A DNA stretch of 64,000 nucleotides, from positions 62,001 to 126,000 of the forward strand of contig CAJNDS010002372.1 in NCBI GenBank assembly GCA_905221605.1, given 5' to 3'. The stretch is from Symbiodinium natans (lineage: Eukaryota > Sar > Dinophyceae > Suessiales > Symbiodiniaceae). Shown here piece after piece: positions 10,040 through 20,700 of the stretch. How positions within the stretch are numbered: the first letter of the stretch is position 1; the number at the start of each line of letters is the position of its first letter. The translations under genes were made by a program, and so were the position numbers. The notes under the pieces were generated by a model that saw nothing but the letters and a program-made list of their open reading frames with translations, searched no databases and had not been told where the DNA came from.

Positions 10040-11480
10040 GCCTCACAACTATACCCTAAGCCCTGAGTCCCTACACCCTAAACCCTAAGCCCTAAACCTG
10101 AGCCCTAAAAAACCCTAAGCCCGAAACCCAAAAAGAAACCCTAATCCCTAAAAACCCTAAACCCTAAATCCAGCCCTAAACCCCAAAAAAACCTAAACCC
10201 TAAAGAACCCCTAAGAAACCCTAATCCCAAAAAAAAACTGTAAACCCTAAACCCTGAGTCCCTACACCCTAAACCCTAAGCCCTAAGCCTGAGCCCTAAA
10301 AAACCCTAATCCCGAAACCCAAAAAGAAACCCTAATCCCTAAAAACCCTGAACCCTAAATCCAGCCCTAAACCCAAAAAAACCTAAACCCTAAAGAACCC
10401 CTAAGAAACCCTAATCCCTAAAAAACCGTAAAACCTAAATCCAGCCCTAAACCCTAAAAACCTGTCCCTAAACCCTAAACCCTAAACCCTAAACCCTGAA
10501 CCCTAAACCCTAAACCCTAAACCCGAAACCCTAAACCCTAAACAACCCTAAACCATAAAAACCCCGAAACCCAATAAGCCCTAAACCCTAAACCCTAGAC
10601 CCTAAACCCTAAACCCTAAACCCGAAACCCTAAACCCTAAACCCTAAACCCTAAACCCTAAACCCTAAACCCAGCCTTATGCCCAGAAAAAATCCCTAAG
10701 CCCTAAACCCTTAAGAACCCTAAACCCTAAAAACCCCTCAGCCCTCAACCCTTAAAAAACCCTAAGCCCTAAACCCTGAAAACCCTAAACCCTAAACCCT
10801 AAAAACCCTAAACCCTAAACCGTACAAACCTCGGAACCCTATAAGCCCTACACCCTTAGAACCCCTTGCCCTAAACCCTAAAAAACCCTCAACTTCAAAC
10901 CCCGAAAACCCTAAACCCAAAAAAACCCTAAGCATAGGCATGTTTTTTCAAGCCCATCATGCGAGCATTCTGTGTGCAAATGGGGGGGGGTTGCGCCCCC
11001 CCCCCAAACCCCCGCTTAATTCTTTTTCGAACCCATCATGCGAGTGGTGTTTGCAAATGGGAAGGGGGGGGGGGGTAAAATCCCTAAACCCTAAACTTTC
11101 TAAACCCCCAAAAAAACCCAAACCCTAAGAATCTTTAAGTCCTAAAAACCTAAACAGAGGTATGTTTTTTCAAGCCCATCATGCGAGCAGTGTGTGTGTC
11201 AAATGGGGGGGGGCTGCGCCCCCCCCAACCCCCCCGCTGAATTCTTTTTCGAACCCATCATGCGGGGAAGAATCCCTGTACCCTAAACCCCAAAAAACCC
11301 TAAACCCTAAAAATCTGTAAGCCCTAAAAACCCCCTAGAACCCAAAAAACCCGAAACCCTCCCTAATTCGGAAACCCGAAAACCCCTAGAGCCTAAAAAG
11401 CTCTGAGGCCTGAACAAGAAATCCTAAACCCTAAAAACCCCTAAACTCTGAACCCCCCCAAAACCCTACAAAAACCCTAC
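10040..11480 (-). repeat. Degenerate CCCTAAA array with internal duplications
   Basis: Most of this stretch is decayed CCCTAAA (TTTAGGG on -), with indels and CCCTAAAAA variants. The text at 10040-10240 is repeated nearly word for word at 10255-10450, with the marker GTCCCTACACCCTAAACCC near each start. A second duplicated block with the markers AAGCCCATCATGCGAGC and a G run/C run hairpin occurs at 10943-11045 and 11163-11265. These are segmental duplications inside an already degenerate array. Confidence 0.8.
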
Positions 11481-11524
11481 ACCCTAAACTCTCGCTCGAG
11501 CACAAGTGATACATTTGTTACCAT

Positions 11525-11800
11525 AGGGGTCTATGGGTTTGTGGATAGGGTCTATCCGGAGGGGGGTAGGGGCCTATCAAAAATGGACAGGGTCTATGCC
11601 GCATAGGGGGGTGGTATAGGTAGGGATAGGGTCTATGCATAGGGGTCTATTGGAAAAGGCATAGGCCTATGCATAGGTGTCTATGCATAAACGGACAGGT
11701 CCTATGTATAGGGTCCCACCACGGACGGGGAAGGCTCAGGGAATAGGACCCTATCCCAAAACCATAGGGGTCTCTATAGGGTCTATCGACGTCTATGATA
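11525..11800. repeat. GATAGGGGTCTAT palindromic repeat cluster, right
   Basis: Counterpart of the cluster at 9798-10030, with many GGTCTATCC, GCATAGGGGTCTATG and similar words. Confidence 0.7.
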
Positions 11801-12149
11801 GGGGGCTACTTTTTAGACCTATCTTCAAAAGAGAGAGCGTCGTGTTTTGCAGTAGCGTTTAGGCGGAGTAGCGTCTTGGCGTTTGCCAAGCAGTGCCGTG
11901 CAACGTAGGAGCTTTATCTTTGCTTAGGATAGGCCCCCCTTGTGTGTGGCGAACATGTTGTGAACGGTATTTGTGTTTACTCAATGGTGTTTGCAATCTG
12001 TTGGACCATCACACTTGTCTTGGCTTGCTTTGGTTCGAGCCACACACAAGGGAGCAGAGCGTGCAGAGCTTTGTTTCGCCCACCCTCTCCCAAATATGTT
12101 CATAGCTTTCAGCGTTTGTCCCAGTTCTGTAAGCTGTCCGCTCGCCAGA

Positions 12150-12220
12150 TTTCTGGTTCTACTTTGCTTTGGGTCTACCACCCAGATTTTTGCAGTGGAA
12201 TCCTCCGACGCGGTCACCAC
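12150..12220 (-). CDS. WD40 repeat, second half-exon
   Basis: After a CTCTGCAG acceptor on the - strand the exon opens VVTASEDSTAKIWVVD, the classic d strand and W-D end of a WD40 blade. Only the first 16 or so codons are diagnostic; the frame stays open to about 11981, so the true 3' border is unknown. It joins in phase to the exon at 12373-12463. WD40 blades act as protein-interaction platforms; with one blade visible no specific role can be assigned. Neighbouring blades are not found within 1 kb, so this is either a gene with long introns or a remnant. Confidence 0.6.
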
Positions 12221-12372
12221 CTGCAGAGGCCAAACAACAGAAGAAGCGTGAACTCTGCGAACTTTTTCAAAAACACATGACTCTGAACACCACAATGTGA
12301 CTGCGTCACAGAGTGATTCTGTCACAGAATGATGTGCCCCGGTGTCACCCCCCACGCCAAGTCCCACAGCGC

Positions 12373-12463
12373 CTGCTTGCTGTCAGGCGAAAACGTGGCG
12401 AAATACACGGCTTCTTTGTGATCCAGTCTCAGCTCTGTTGCGTAAATCAGAAATTGTTTCGTT
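12373..12463 (-). CDS. WD40 repeat, first half-exon with GC donor
   Basis: On the - strand, after AATCCAG, the frame reads TKQFLIYATELRLDHKEAVY followed by FATFSPDSKQ, then a GC donor (CAG|GCGCTG). HKEAV...FSPD is the typical start of a WD40 blade (GH...V...FSPDG). Spliced to the exon starting at 12220 it gives FSPDSKQ-VVTASED, the exact spacing of a blade. The intron is about 152 nt. Confidence 0.6.
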
Positions 12464-12479
12464 CTGGATTCACTTGCCA

Positions 12480-14380
12480 CATCTTACTTCTTACCCTCCA
12501 ATCTCTCTCGATGTTGCAGTGAGACGCACTGTGAGCAGCACAGCACTCGAGCGCACCGGCCGCTGTCCACGTACCAAAGCCTGCAACAGTAACAAGGCTG
12601 ACTCCAGTGCAGACTGTGGTGAATTCGCCTTGGCCCCGGCCGTGAGCGTCAGAGGTTTACAGACCGGACCCTATGGCATATGGGCCCCCTTGGAAGCCTC
12701 TAGGAGCTACCGCGAACCACCAAATTGAGCCACCGCACGTGAGAGACCACAAGCTTGCAGAATTTGAAACTAGGCGATTGTAGGCGATTGTCGGCGATTG
12801 TAGGCGATTGTAAGCGATTGTAGGCGATTGTAGGGTTTTGGGCTTAAAGTTGGCAAGTGTGCGGTTGTTGGCGCGACAGGGATGGGAGAGGCTCTTAACC
12901 TCATTCTGCATGGAGCACCGATGTCGGGAACTGTGGATGCTTACAGCCCTAGGCCCTTACCCTCGCGCCCCCATCACTGGCCTACTGCGACTTCTCCAGG
13001 AGAAAACCAACAAAAGGTTGGCGCGGACACGCTTGCAACTGCGCCCAAACTCGACCCACATCGACCCTTGTCACCTCTCACGCAAAGCCGCGGTGAACGC
13101 ACAGCGTTTACAATTCAGGAACTATTAGGCACTTGTCGAATCTGCCCCCAGGCAATGCATGCGATGAAACGCTGCGTACGAAACGATCCAAATGTTCCTG
13201 GACGAGCCATCTTCTGAAGAGGTTGCAACCTGAGAGGATGCGACAAGCATGACGCAGGCATGGTATAAAGCAGCTGGCCACGTCAGGCACCCGGCGTAGC
13301 GACAGTCCGGCGAGTCTGCCAAGACGACAATTCATGCCAATCTTCAAGCAGTGTTTAAGCCAACACATGCCCTTTCGGGCGCGTTTTGTCTCTAAATCAA
13401 AAACGACATTGGCATCGTTGGCAAACCATCTTTAACGGCTACCCACCTGCCGAATGCGCAGCTGTGAAAGCGGCAACTGCGAGACATCAATCTCGAACCT
13501 GAGACGCGCAAATCCCAGGTCTTTTCTTCGTGATTTGCCATCTCGGCTAACCCAAGCCTGTGAGCTGCCGTCAGTGGAAGCAATTACCATGGTGAATGCA
13601 TTCAGACAACCTCGTCCGCAGAGACCACAAAAAAACAGTGCTGCTGCAGCAGTCTGCCTTTGGTTTGCACCACTAATAATAAAACCGGTGTTCTCGCTGG
13701 AGACTTCATGGCATTTCTCTGAGAATGTTTTTTTTTAAGGCGGGCGCCTCTTTGCTACATCAGCAGCACAGTCCATAGCAATGCTGCGCCACGTCTGGTA
13801 CAGACATTAAGCGAAGGTATGGGTAGGCCGTAAGGCAAGGAACCTCCGTCACCTGAACTGCTCAACGCGTCCGTGGAGACAGTCCCCACACCAGCGCCAG
13901 GGCCGTAGCAAAGCGTAGCACTCGTACACTTTTGGGTTGACAAGAAAGTTGCAAGCACACTGAAGAAAAGGTACGAATGCGCACAAATGCACAATGCACA
14001 CAGAGTGCCAGAAGGGGCACCCACCCCCTCCCCTGGCAAGGGAAAGGCCGGTGTGGCTACACAATGCTGCCATCCGAGCAATGCCGGCCAGGAGTAGGAT
14101 GCAGGTTTTCATCCTCCCCTGCCATTGATTGCACGGCGCTGTGTGAGTCCGGGCGTCCTCACATAGACTTTGGGAAGTCCCTATTTGGAGGCTCCTTGTC
14201 TTTGCAGCGACGCATGGAAAGTTTGAGGCTCGACCTTATGGCCATAGAGCAGGCCTGGAGAGCATGTCTAGTTTTCGGGGCAGGTACAGGTAACGTTCCT
14301 GCCCCGCGCAGCGGCCGATTTTGGACAGTGCACAGACCTCCAAAGCTACAGGCTGGCATGTGCGGGGTGGTCCCCCCCTG
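12480..14380. other. No gene recognised; decamer repeat inside
   Basis: Short frames on both strands (for example 12838-13217, 13108-13368, 13755-14112, 13977-14381) have no recognisable motifs. The only clear structure is the tandem decamer at 12773-12836. Confidence 0.35.
12773..12836 (+). repeat. Tandem decamer GGCGATTGTA x ~6
   Basis: Six consecutive 10-bp units with one or two substitutions (TAGGCGATTG, TCGGCGATTG, TAAGCGATTG). Confidence 0.9.
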
Positions 14381-14556
14381 AAGGGAAACGCCCTCTGGAG
14401 GGAAACGCCCTCCGAATGGAAAGAACTTCTCATAGGATGACCCCTTCGTTGGGAAACGCCCCAAAGCTTTTTTCACATGCCTTGGGACAGGATCCTTTCT
14501 AAGACAGGAATATACCGGGCACAGGAAACGCCCTCTCGAAGGAAACGGCTTTTGAG
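14381..14556 (+). repeat. Dispersed GGAAACGCC(CTC) motif cluster
   Basis: The word GGGAAACGCCC or a close variant occurs at least five times in 175 bp, with spacers of 10-70 bp. The function is unknown. Confidence 0.55.
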
Positions 14557-14617
14557 AGGAAAACTAAACTAGCGTCACCTCTCCAAAGGACAAATCAAGC
14601 AACCAACCAACCAACCA

Positions 14618-14620
<3 letters not shown>

Positions 14621-14659
<39 letters not shown>
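14621..14659. repeat. (CA)n microsatellite
   Basis: Nineteen uninterrupted CA dinucleotides, preceded by AACC repeats. Confidence 0.95.
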
Positions 14660-14660
<1 letters not shown>

Positions 14661-15029
14661 GGAGCAAAACATGCAGTTGACCGATCTCTCAAGCGAACCA
14701 CTGTAGATGTTTACGGGTTGCAATGGACAAAACTCTCAGACGTGATCACACATGAGCAACCATGCACTCTCCTGTCAAGCAAATCTGCACAAGACAAAAC
14801 TCGGCAAGCAAGAAGGGTCACATACTTCAAGACGGGCAGCTGGGAACATCTCTTTTTGGCTCTCTGTGCACACGGAAAAGGATGTAAGAGCGTAAGAGCC
14901 ACGAAATGCGCTTGCACGGCTCCAAACACGGGCAAGTCGCTCCAAACACGTGGCCAACCTGCTCTTTGCTGAAGACAGCTTTAAATACCCTCCAGAGAGG
15001 GAGAAAGCAAAACTGGCCGCTGACAAACC

Positions 15030-16662
15030 TCAAGCCTGCTCTGCACAAGTGAGACACACATCCCAGTCGCATGCATCGCACCTGTAAGTGCTGCCTGTAA
15101 CTGCCGCTTCGCAGACATTGCAGGTAACATGAAAGTACGCGTACTTACGCGCGCTTAGAACGACACTGTCCGGCGGCGCCACCCAAGTCATGTCATGGCC
15201 CTGCGCGCAGAAGGGGCCACGCTTCTCCCTGGCCACTGGCAATGGCGCTGGGACTTCTGACCCCTGAGCTGGCTCCTTCTTAATTGTCGCCGATGCACGT
15301 CTGGCCTTCTTGGAAGCAGGCTTGATGCACAAGACTTCAACACTGCTGCTGTCAGTGTCTGTGTCTGGTTCACGTTTGAGGCCTTGAGGAAGACATGGAC
15401 CTTCACTGCCTGAAGAATGCTGAAGCTGCCGCGGCACACTTTCAGGAACAGGTGAATCGTCTCGAAACTCAGGCGGCGTGGGCAGACGAGGAGGACGAAT
15501 TGGCTCGTTCCTTGGCATCTGCTGGGCATGGGCCGGTACATCTTGAGGGACGGGCTCGTCTTCCTCGTTCTCATCGGGAAGAAGGGACTCAAAATCGCTT
15601 CTGATGTCGCTGGGAATGTCTTCCGCCGTGAAAGGACGTTCAACCTGGCAGCTGCTGAATGACTTATAGTACTGCGCTCTAAAAACAGGACTGTTGCGTT
15701 TGCGCGAATGTATAAAAAAAACTGCGAATTGTGAACAAAGCACTTGAACCCGCCGTGGGTGCGCATCCTGCCAGGTCTTAATCTCTCTCATGAGATTGTA
15801 GAAAGGCTCCACACCAAAGGCTGAGCATCTTTGATGCCACAAGAATTCTGCGAGAAGTTCTCCATAGGCCTTCTTCCCGACTCTGCCATATTGCCGTTGC
15901 CGCAAATATGTCTTGAGACGTCCAAAGAGCCCCTCAACCGCATTGGTGGTGACATTGATGTCCTCGCCAAACACACGCTCGACGCGAGAGAACTCACCTG
16001 CTTTGTGGTTCACAGCACGATGGACATACTGGCTGCCTGCACGCCCGAGAAATGAGTATGACTTGTGCCTGTCCGTGAAAATAAGCGAGCCTGGCAAAAC
16101 ATGGCGCTCAATCTCCCTCTTGAGTGTCGACATCTTGCGGTTCGGAATGGTGATGAAAACACAGGCACCTGTTGCTCTGCGATCCAATTCCAGGAAGCCC
16201 AGACAATGGTTTTGTGGCCCGCAGTGTTCCTTTCAACGAAACCTCCCGCATTCGTTTTCTTCTTTGTGAAAAAAGTTTCGTCAATGACCACTACACGGCC
16301 AGCACCACCCAACTGCACCCGAGCGAACTGCTGCTGAATGACCAACCACAATAAAGCACGAAGAATCGTGCGGATCTTCGCCAAGCTTTGTCCGCAAGTC
16401 CAGTCTCTTTCAGAATTTGTTTCTGAGGGACATCGGAGCAAAACCAACACAAGGCCCGAAGGTGCTTGGAAGGTGTCAATGAAAGAGGCAAATAGAAGGG
16501 CAAGTCACTGTGATCTCGCCATGTCTTTTTGTAGTTGCACTGCTTGTGTCGAGGAGCCTTCTCGTCTTCATCTTCATTCCCACTTGTCGGAAACACATCA
16601 TCCAAACTTCGCATGCAGATGACAACAAGCACCATCATTGTTGCCACTGAAATTCCATTCAT
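15030..16662 (-). pseudogene. Merlin/ISXO2-type DDE transposase with C-terminal ZZ-like finger, frameshifted
   Basis: On the - strand an N-terminal helix-turn-helix-like part (VPQKQILKETGLADKAWRR, about 16440) is followed by a DDE core. The core has VVVIDETFFTKKK with the first Asp near 16281, SLIFTDRHKSY with the second Asp near 16072, and TTNAVEGLFGRLK with Glu near 15934. The block order and words fit the ISXO2/IS1595 group, whose eukaryotic form is Merlin. The last frame (15030-16187) continues through a Ser/Pro/Glu-rich linker. It ends in CNVCEAAV...YRCDACDWDVCLTC, a ZZ-type Cys pattern absent from the minimal bacterial enzyme. The three parts lie in different frames, with breaks near 16380-16420 and 16190-16205. 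The second is explained by one missing base, but tiny introns or assembly errors are possible. Terminal repeats were not found. Confidence 0.75.
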
Positions 16663-16986
16663 GCCCGTGACTGCACTCTCGTGGAAGAAACAAAAGCTCT
16701 GACCAGATTAGAAACCATGGAGCCTTGTTGTTGGTGGTCCAAAGCTGGGGGGGGAATCCAAAACCTGCAGATACGCTGGGAGATGCAATCATATTAACAA
16801 CCAAAAGGGAATCGTGTTCAAGATGCTGCCCATATAGAATAAAATCAATCTTCGATTTCTTATCACAACAACAACAACACTCACAAAGATTTCATTCTCA
16901 CAGCCTTCATCGTCACAACAACACATACAATCCACACACCACATGCTTCTTCGACAAACAAGTCAACAGAACCAAAAATCAACGTA
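16663..16986. other. Upstream flank of the transposase, no gene seen
   Basis: An AT-rich flank with a CAACAACAACAAC run near 16868. No coding frame of note. Confidence 0.4.
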
Positions 16987-17156
16987 TCAGATGCAATCTC
17001 TCGCTCATTTGTGTCACTTGGACTGAGCCAATCTGAAGCCACTTGAGCCAATGCATGGACATGGCAATGTCCACATGCCAATGTTCTCTGTCAGTGTTAT
17101 GTTTTTCACGCACTGGACAATGTACATGTGCAGGAAGTAAAGCTCAATCCTTACAT
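16987..17156 (+). repeat. Inverted repeat A, left copy
   Basis: About 170 bp that recur as the reverse complement at 25025-25203, with a few short indels. Shared words include CAGATGCAATCTCTCGCTCA, GGACATGGCAATGTCC and CAATGTACATGTGCAGGAAG. The pair brackets an 8-kb G+T-skewed tract. It may be the terminal inverted repeat of a large element, or two separate insertions. Confidence 0.8.
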
Positions 17157-17702
17157 TTAAGCCCCTTTCAGCACTCCAGTTAAGAGAGAAAAATCAGAAA
17201 ACCAACGCAAAAAACAAAAAACAACAAAAATGAACAGATTCAGGTGAAACGGCTTTTTTTAAGAAGCTTTCTGTGCAAATGAGCTTTGACTTCCGCAGAG
17301 CTTTTGGGCTTCAACAACCAAAGGCCAAGGCCTCAGCACTAAACTTAAGAGACAGACCGGCTAAGCCACTTCAGAGAAGATCGCTCATCCTTCTACACCC
17401 AAACACTTTTGGAACATGCAAGGTCTATCTTTGTTGCACAGCCGTGCAAGAGGAGTGTCATTATTTGGGACCTAAGAGAAGAAAAAAGGTGCATGAACGA
17501 AGAGAAAACATTAATGTATGTGCGCACCAAAATACTATGAAAATAGGTGCACGTAATGATCCGCAGGTAAAGAGTGTATTGAAGGACTCATAATTTTTTG
17601 ACAATCATAATTTTTGGAATTTTGGGATAAAATGGCATGGCCCAAATGAAGCCTTTTTTTAATTTCCGCACTTTCCGAGATATCCATTTTTGGTCAATTC
17701 CG
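17157..17702. other. No gene recognised
   Basis: A-rich + strand with an open frame at 17273-17593 of unremarkable composition (MQMSFDFRRAFGLQQPKAK start). No motif is recognised. Confidence 0.35.
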
Positions 17703-20700
17703 ACAGTTGCATGCTTGTATTGTGGTGTCAGTCATGTGTTTGGTAGTTGACATACAGTTTGATATTGACAGAAAGTGACCTTATTTTCATGGTAGCGGAG
17801 CTTCGGCTTAAGAGCTGGAGCCTGCTCATTGACTACAAGAAAGGTAGAAGTGTACAAAGTTCGTTTTCGCTGTGTGGTCGCTTGAGAAGCCTGGTAGATT
17901 GTGCGCATCGAGTTGAGAAAAGTAAGAAGCATTGTACAAACCTTTTGCTTGGAGCATCATGTACAGATTTTGGAAGCGCCAGAGAGATTGGTGAAGTTTT
18001 TTTTCTTAAAGCAGTGTAGTGTGGCAGAAGTTGTGTGCGAAGTACAGATTGCACATGTCAGTTCTGTCAAAGCATTGCAGAGCATAGGCAGAGAGAATTT
18101 TGTTGTGACTGCTGTGTGTAGAGTGATTGCGAGTTTTGCTAGGAACGTTTGATTCGTTTGAGTTTTGGTCGGAACTTTTGGTGATTGCGAGTAGCCAAGA
18201 CGACACGCATTAATGCTGAGTGAAGCTAAGGTTGTGTCTGAGATTCGTGAAGCCTGATTGACTGAGGTACGACGAATGGAGGATTGGACAAGAAGGAGAA
18301 GTAGATTGAAAGAAAAGAATGGCAAAGGAAGTGGAGGTTTCAGTCCCCACAGAGAGCAGGAGTTGCAAGGATGAAAGGTATTGAAAGAAAGAAAGGTGAA
18401 AGAAAGCTGACAGCAAAGAATGATGGCCAAGAGGAGCCATTGGGTTTTCAAGCTTTTGTCCCTGCCTCAGAAAGAAAGAGGAAAGGAATGAATGATTGAG
18501 GGTTCCAGTCCCCAGAAAACTGTGTACTCAGGAAAGAAGGTAGAACAGATGAAACAGACATGATTGATGTGGATCAAAGCACAGAAGCGTTGCGTGTATC
18601 TGCATGACTAAGGAGCACCAAGGAGGAGGGGGGAAGGATTGGTCGATTGCTTGGTTGAAGTTGAGAGAGTTGATTGAAGAACCGTTGAGGGTGTGTGAAG
18701 GAGTTGTGTTGGATATTAAAAGGTGCTGAAAGGAGATGTCCAGAGAAGTGCACTTGACAAAGGAGTGATCTGAAGCTGATTGGCCAAGAGCGGCCGGACA
18801 GATTGGATGGACAAGGTTGACCATTGAATTCAGCCCAGCTGTAGCTTGCATTCCCGAACACGTCGGGCCGTCCACCACGACCTAGTAGGTGTATTGCTAA
18901 AACAGCAACTCTCGAGATTGGTTGGAACTGTGTGCAGTTCCTTCGGCCGAATATTGAGACTCTGTCTCATACCGTTTACTGTGAGTGCGCACCTTTACTC
19001 AAAAGCCTTAAACATTGTTTAGCACTTGGGAGTGCTTGCGTGAGAATTTGAAAGGCATTGTGGGTGTCCATTGTCGTGTTGCTTGTGCTTCGTATTTGAG
19101 AGATGTGGCCTGTGAAGACTGGAATTGTTGGTCGAATGGTTTACTGCGTACTTTGAAACATTGGTCCCAAGCCGTTGTGTATAGTTGAGCCTCTATAGCT
19201 GCGCTAGCTGCCTTGACAGCTCAGGCATTGATATGCGAAAGCTTCCGACGGCGGATTGGCTGCGACCTTGTAAGCGCCAGTGAAGCTCGGATTGGGCCAG
19301 TTGTTTGAAAGTTGTCGTTTCTTGGTGAGTCGAACTGTCATTGGCATGAAGCATTGGACCGTGCTGTTGCCCTTGCTTGAGCATGTGTGAGCATGATTGT
19401 CGTTGTACCTTGATTGCAGCAAGGAGTGCGTTGAGGCACGAGCTGCGTGCTTGGTTTGTGCTCGGTTGGTTGATGCTATTCATTTTTTTGCCAGAGCGCG
19501 TTGGATTGACGATGGATTGTTTCTTGACGGCTCAGACATGGTCGGCGCAGATCAGAGCATTGGAAACGTTTTGATTGTCCGGCTTGAAGCGTGATTGATG
19601 GATCAGCGTTGGCTTGTTTGCTTGGATTGCTTACTTGTGACAGTTATTGGTCGTTTCCTTGAATTTGAGAGAAGTGCATGCTTTTATGAATTTCGTGTTC
19701 CGTTCACTCGGGACAGCGTTGAAAGGCGCGCGTGGGCACTGCCTTGAAATTGGTCAAAGGAATATCTCCTTCTGCAGGGCTGCCAGTGCACAGCAGCTGT
19801 GCTTGAAGGAGTGAGCTGACTGATTCCTTGCCTTGCTTCGCCGTTGTGGTTGTTGGCTTTGTTGCTTGTCGTGCTCGATTGCAGTCAGGTCGGTTTCGCC
19901 GCTTGAAGATGGCCTTATTGCTAGTCCCAAGTTGGCAGTTGGATGGGTTTGGTCCTTTCCGTGGATCCTAAACCCCAAAACACGCCGAAAACCAAAAATC
20001 GGTCGATTGAAAAATCGTTTTGTCGTACAGAAGCCCTTGGCGGGTGTGTGCTCAAATACTAGGGTTTTGTGTACTTGGTTGTGGTTGATTTTCTCAGATG
20101 TGCTGATTGCACAGCAAGGGACGGAAGCGTGACATTGTCTCTTCAAGGGACGGAGTCGTTGGTTAACCATTGTGAGTTTCAGCTGTGGATTGTTGGAAGA
20201 GTGCGTGCTTGCTGGCTTGCTTGCTTGCTTGGATTGACCAGTTGGAGCCGTGAGTTGAGACAGTTTATTGCTTGGTGCCTGCGCTGCAACACATTGAAGA
20301 GTCAGGTGGTGAGCGTATGCTTGCCTGTGAGTTTGATTTTGTTACAAGCGTCTGCTTGTTATTGGAGGTTCAGGTCAAGGTGGCTCAGATTGAGTCGCTG
20401 TTGATTCTTGGCTCATGGTGATGACAAGTGTTGTGCGTTTTGGTTGCCTGGTTTTGGTTGCTTTGTGCTGCGTTGTCGTTGCTACATTGGTTGGAAAACA
20501 GTTGTGCCTACAACTCCTACGATTCATGTTTGGACCTTTTGGTCCTCAATTGTTTTGGTTTGCAAGCTTGCGTGTTGTATGGCAGATTTGAGAGGTTGTT
20601 TGAGTGGCTGATTGTGTGTGAAATTGCTTGTTGACTTGATGTGCCCGGTGTGTTGGTTTTGAAGCGATTGGCAGAATCAAGGTGGGAGCCTGTTCCCAAT

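Larger units (their letters stand above)
9780..11814. mobile_element. ~2.0-kb block with 18-bp inverted termini around a telomere-like core
   Basis: The left end 9780-9797 reads AAAAAGTAGCCGCCTATC. The reverse complement of the right end 11797-11814 reads AAAAAGTAGCCCCCTATC, a 17/18 match. Just inside each end is a zone (9798-10030 and 11525-11796) of palindromic words built on GGATAGGGGTCTATCC. The core (10040-11480) is degenerate CCCTAAA. No transposase frame is present. No target duplication is obvious. It may be a composite non-autonomous element that captured or grew telomere-like DNA. Confidence 0.5.
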
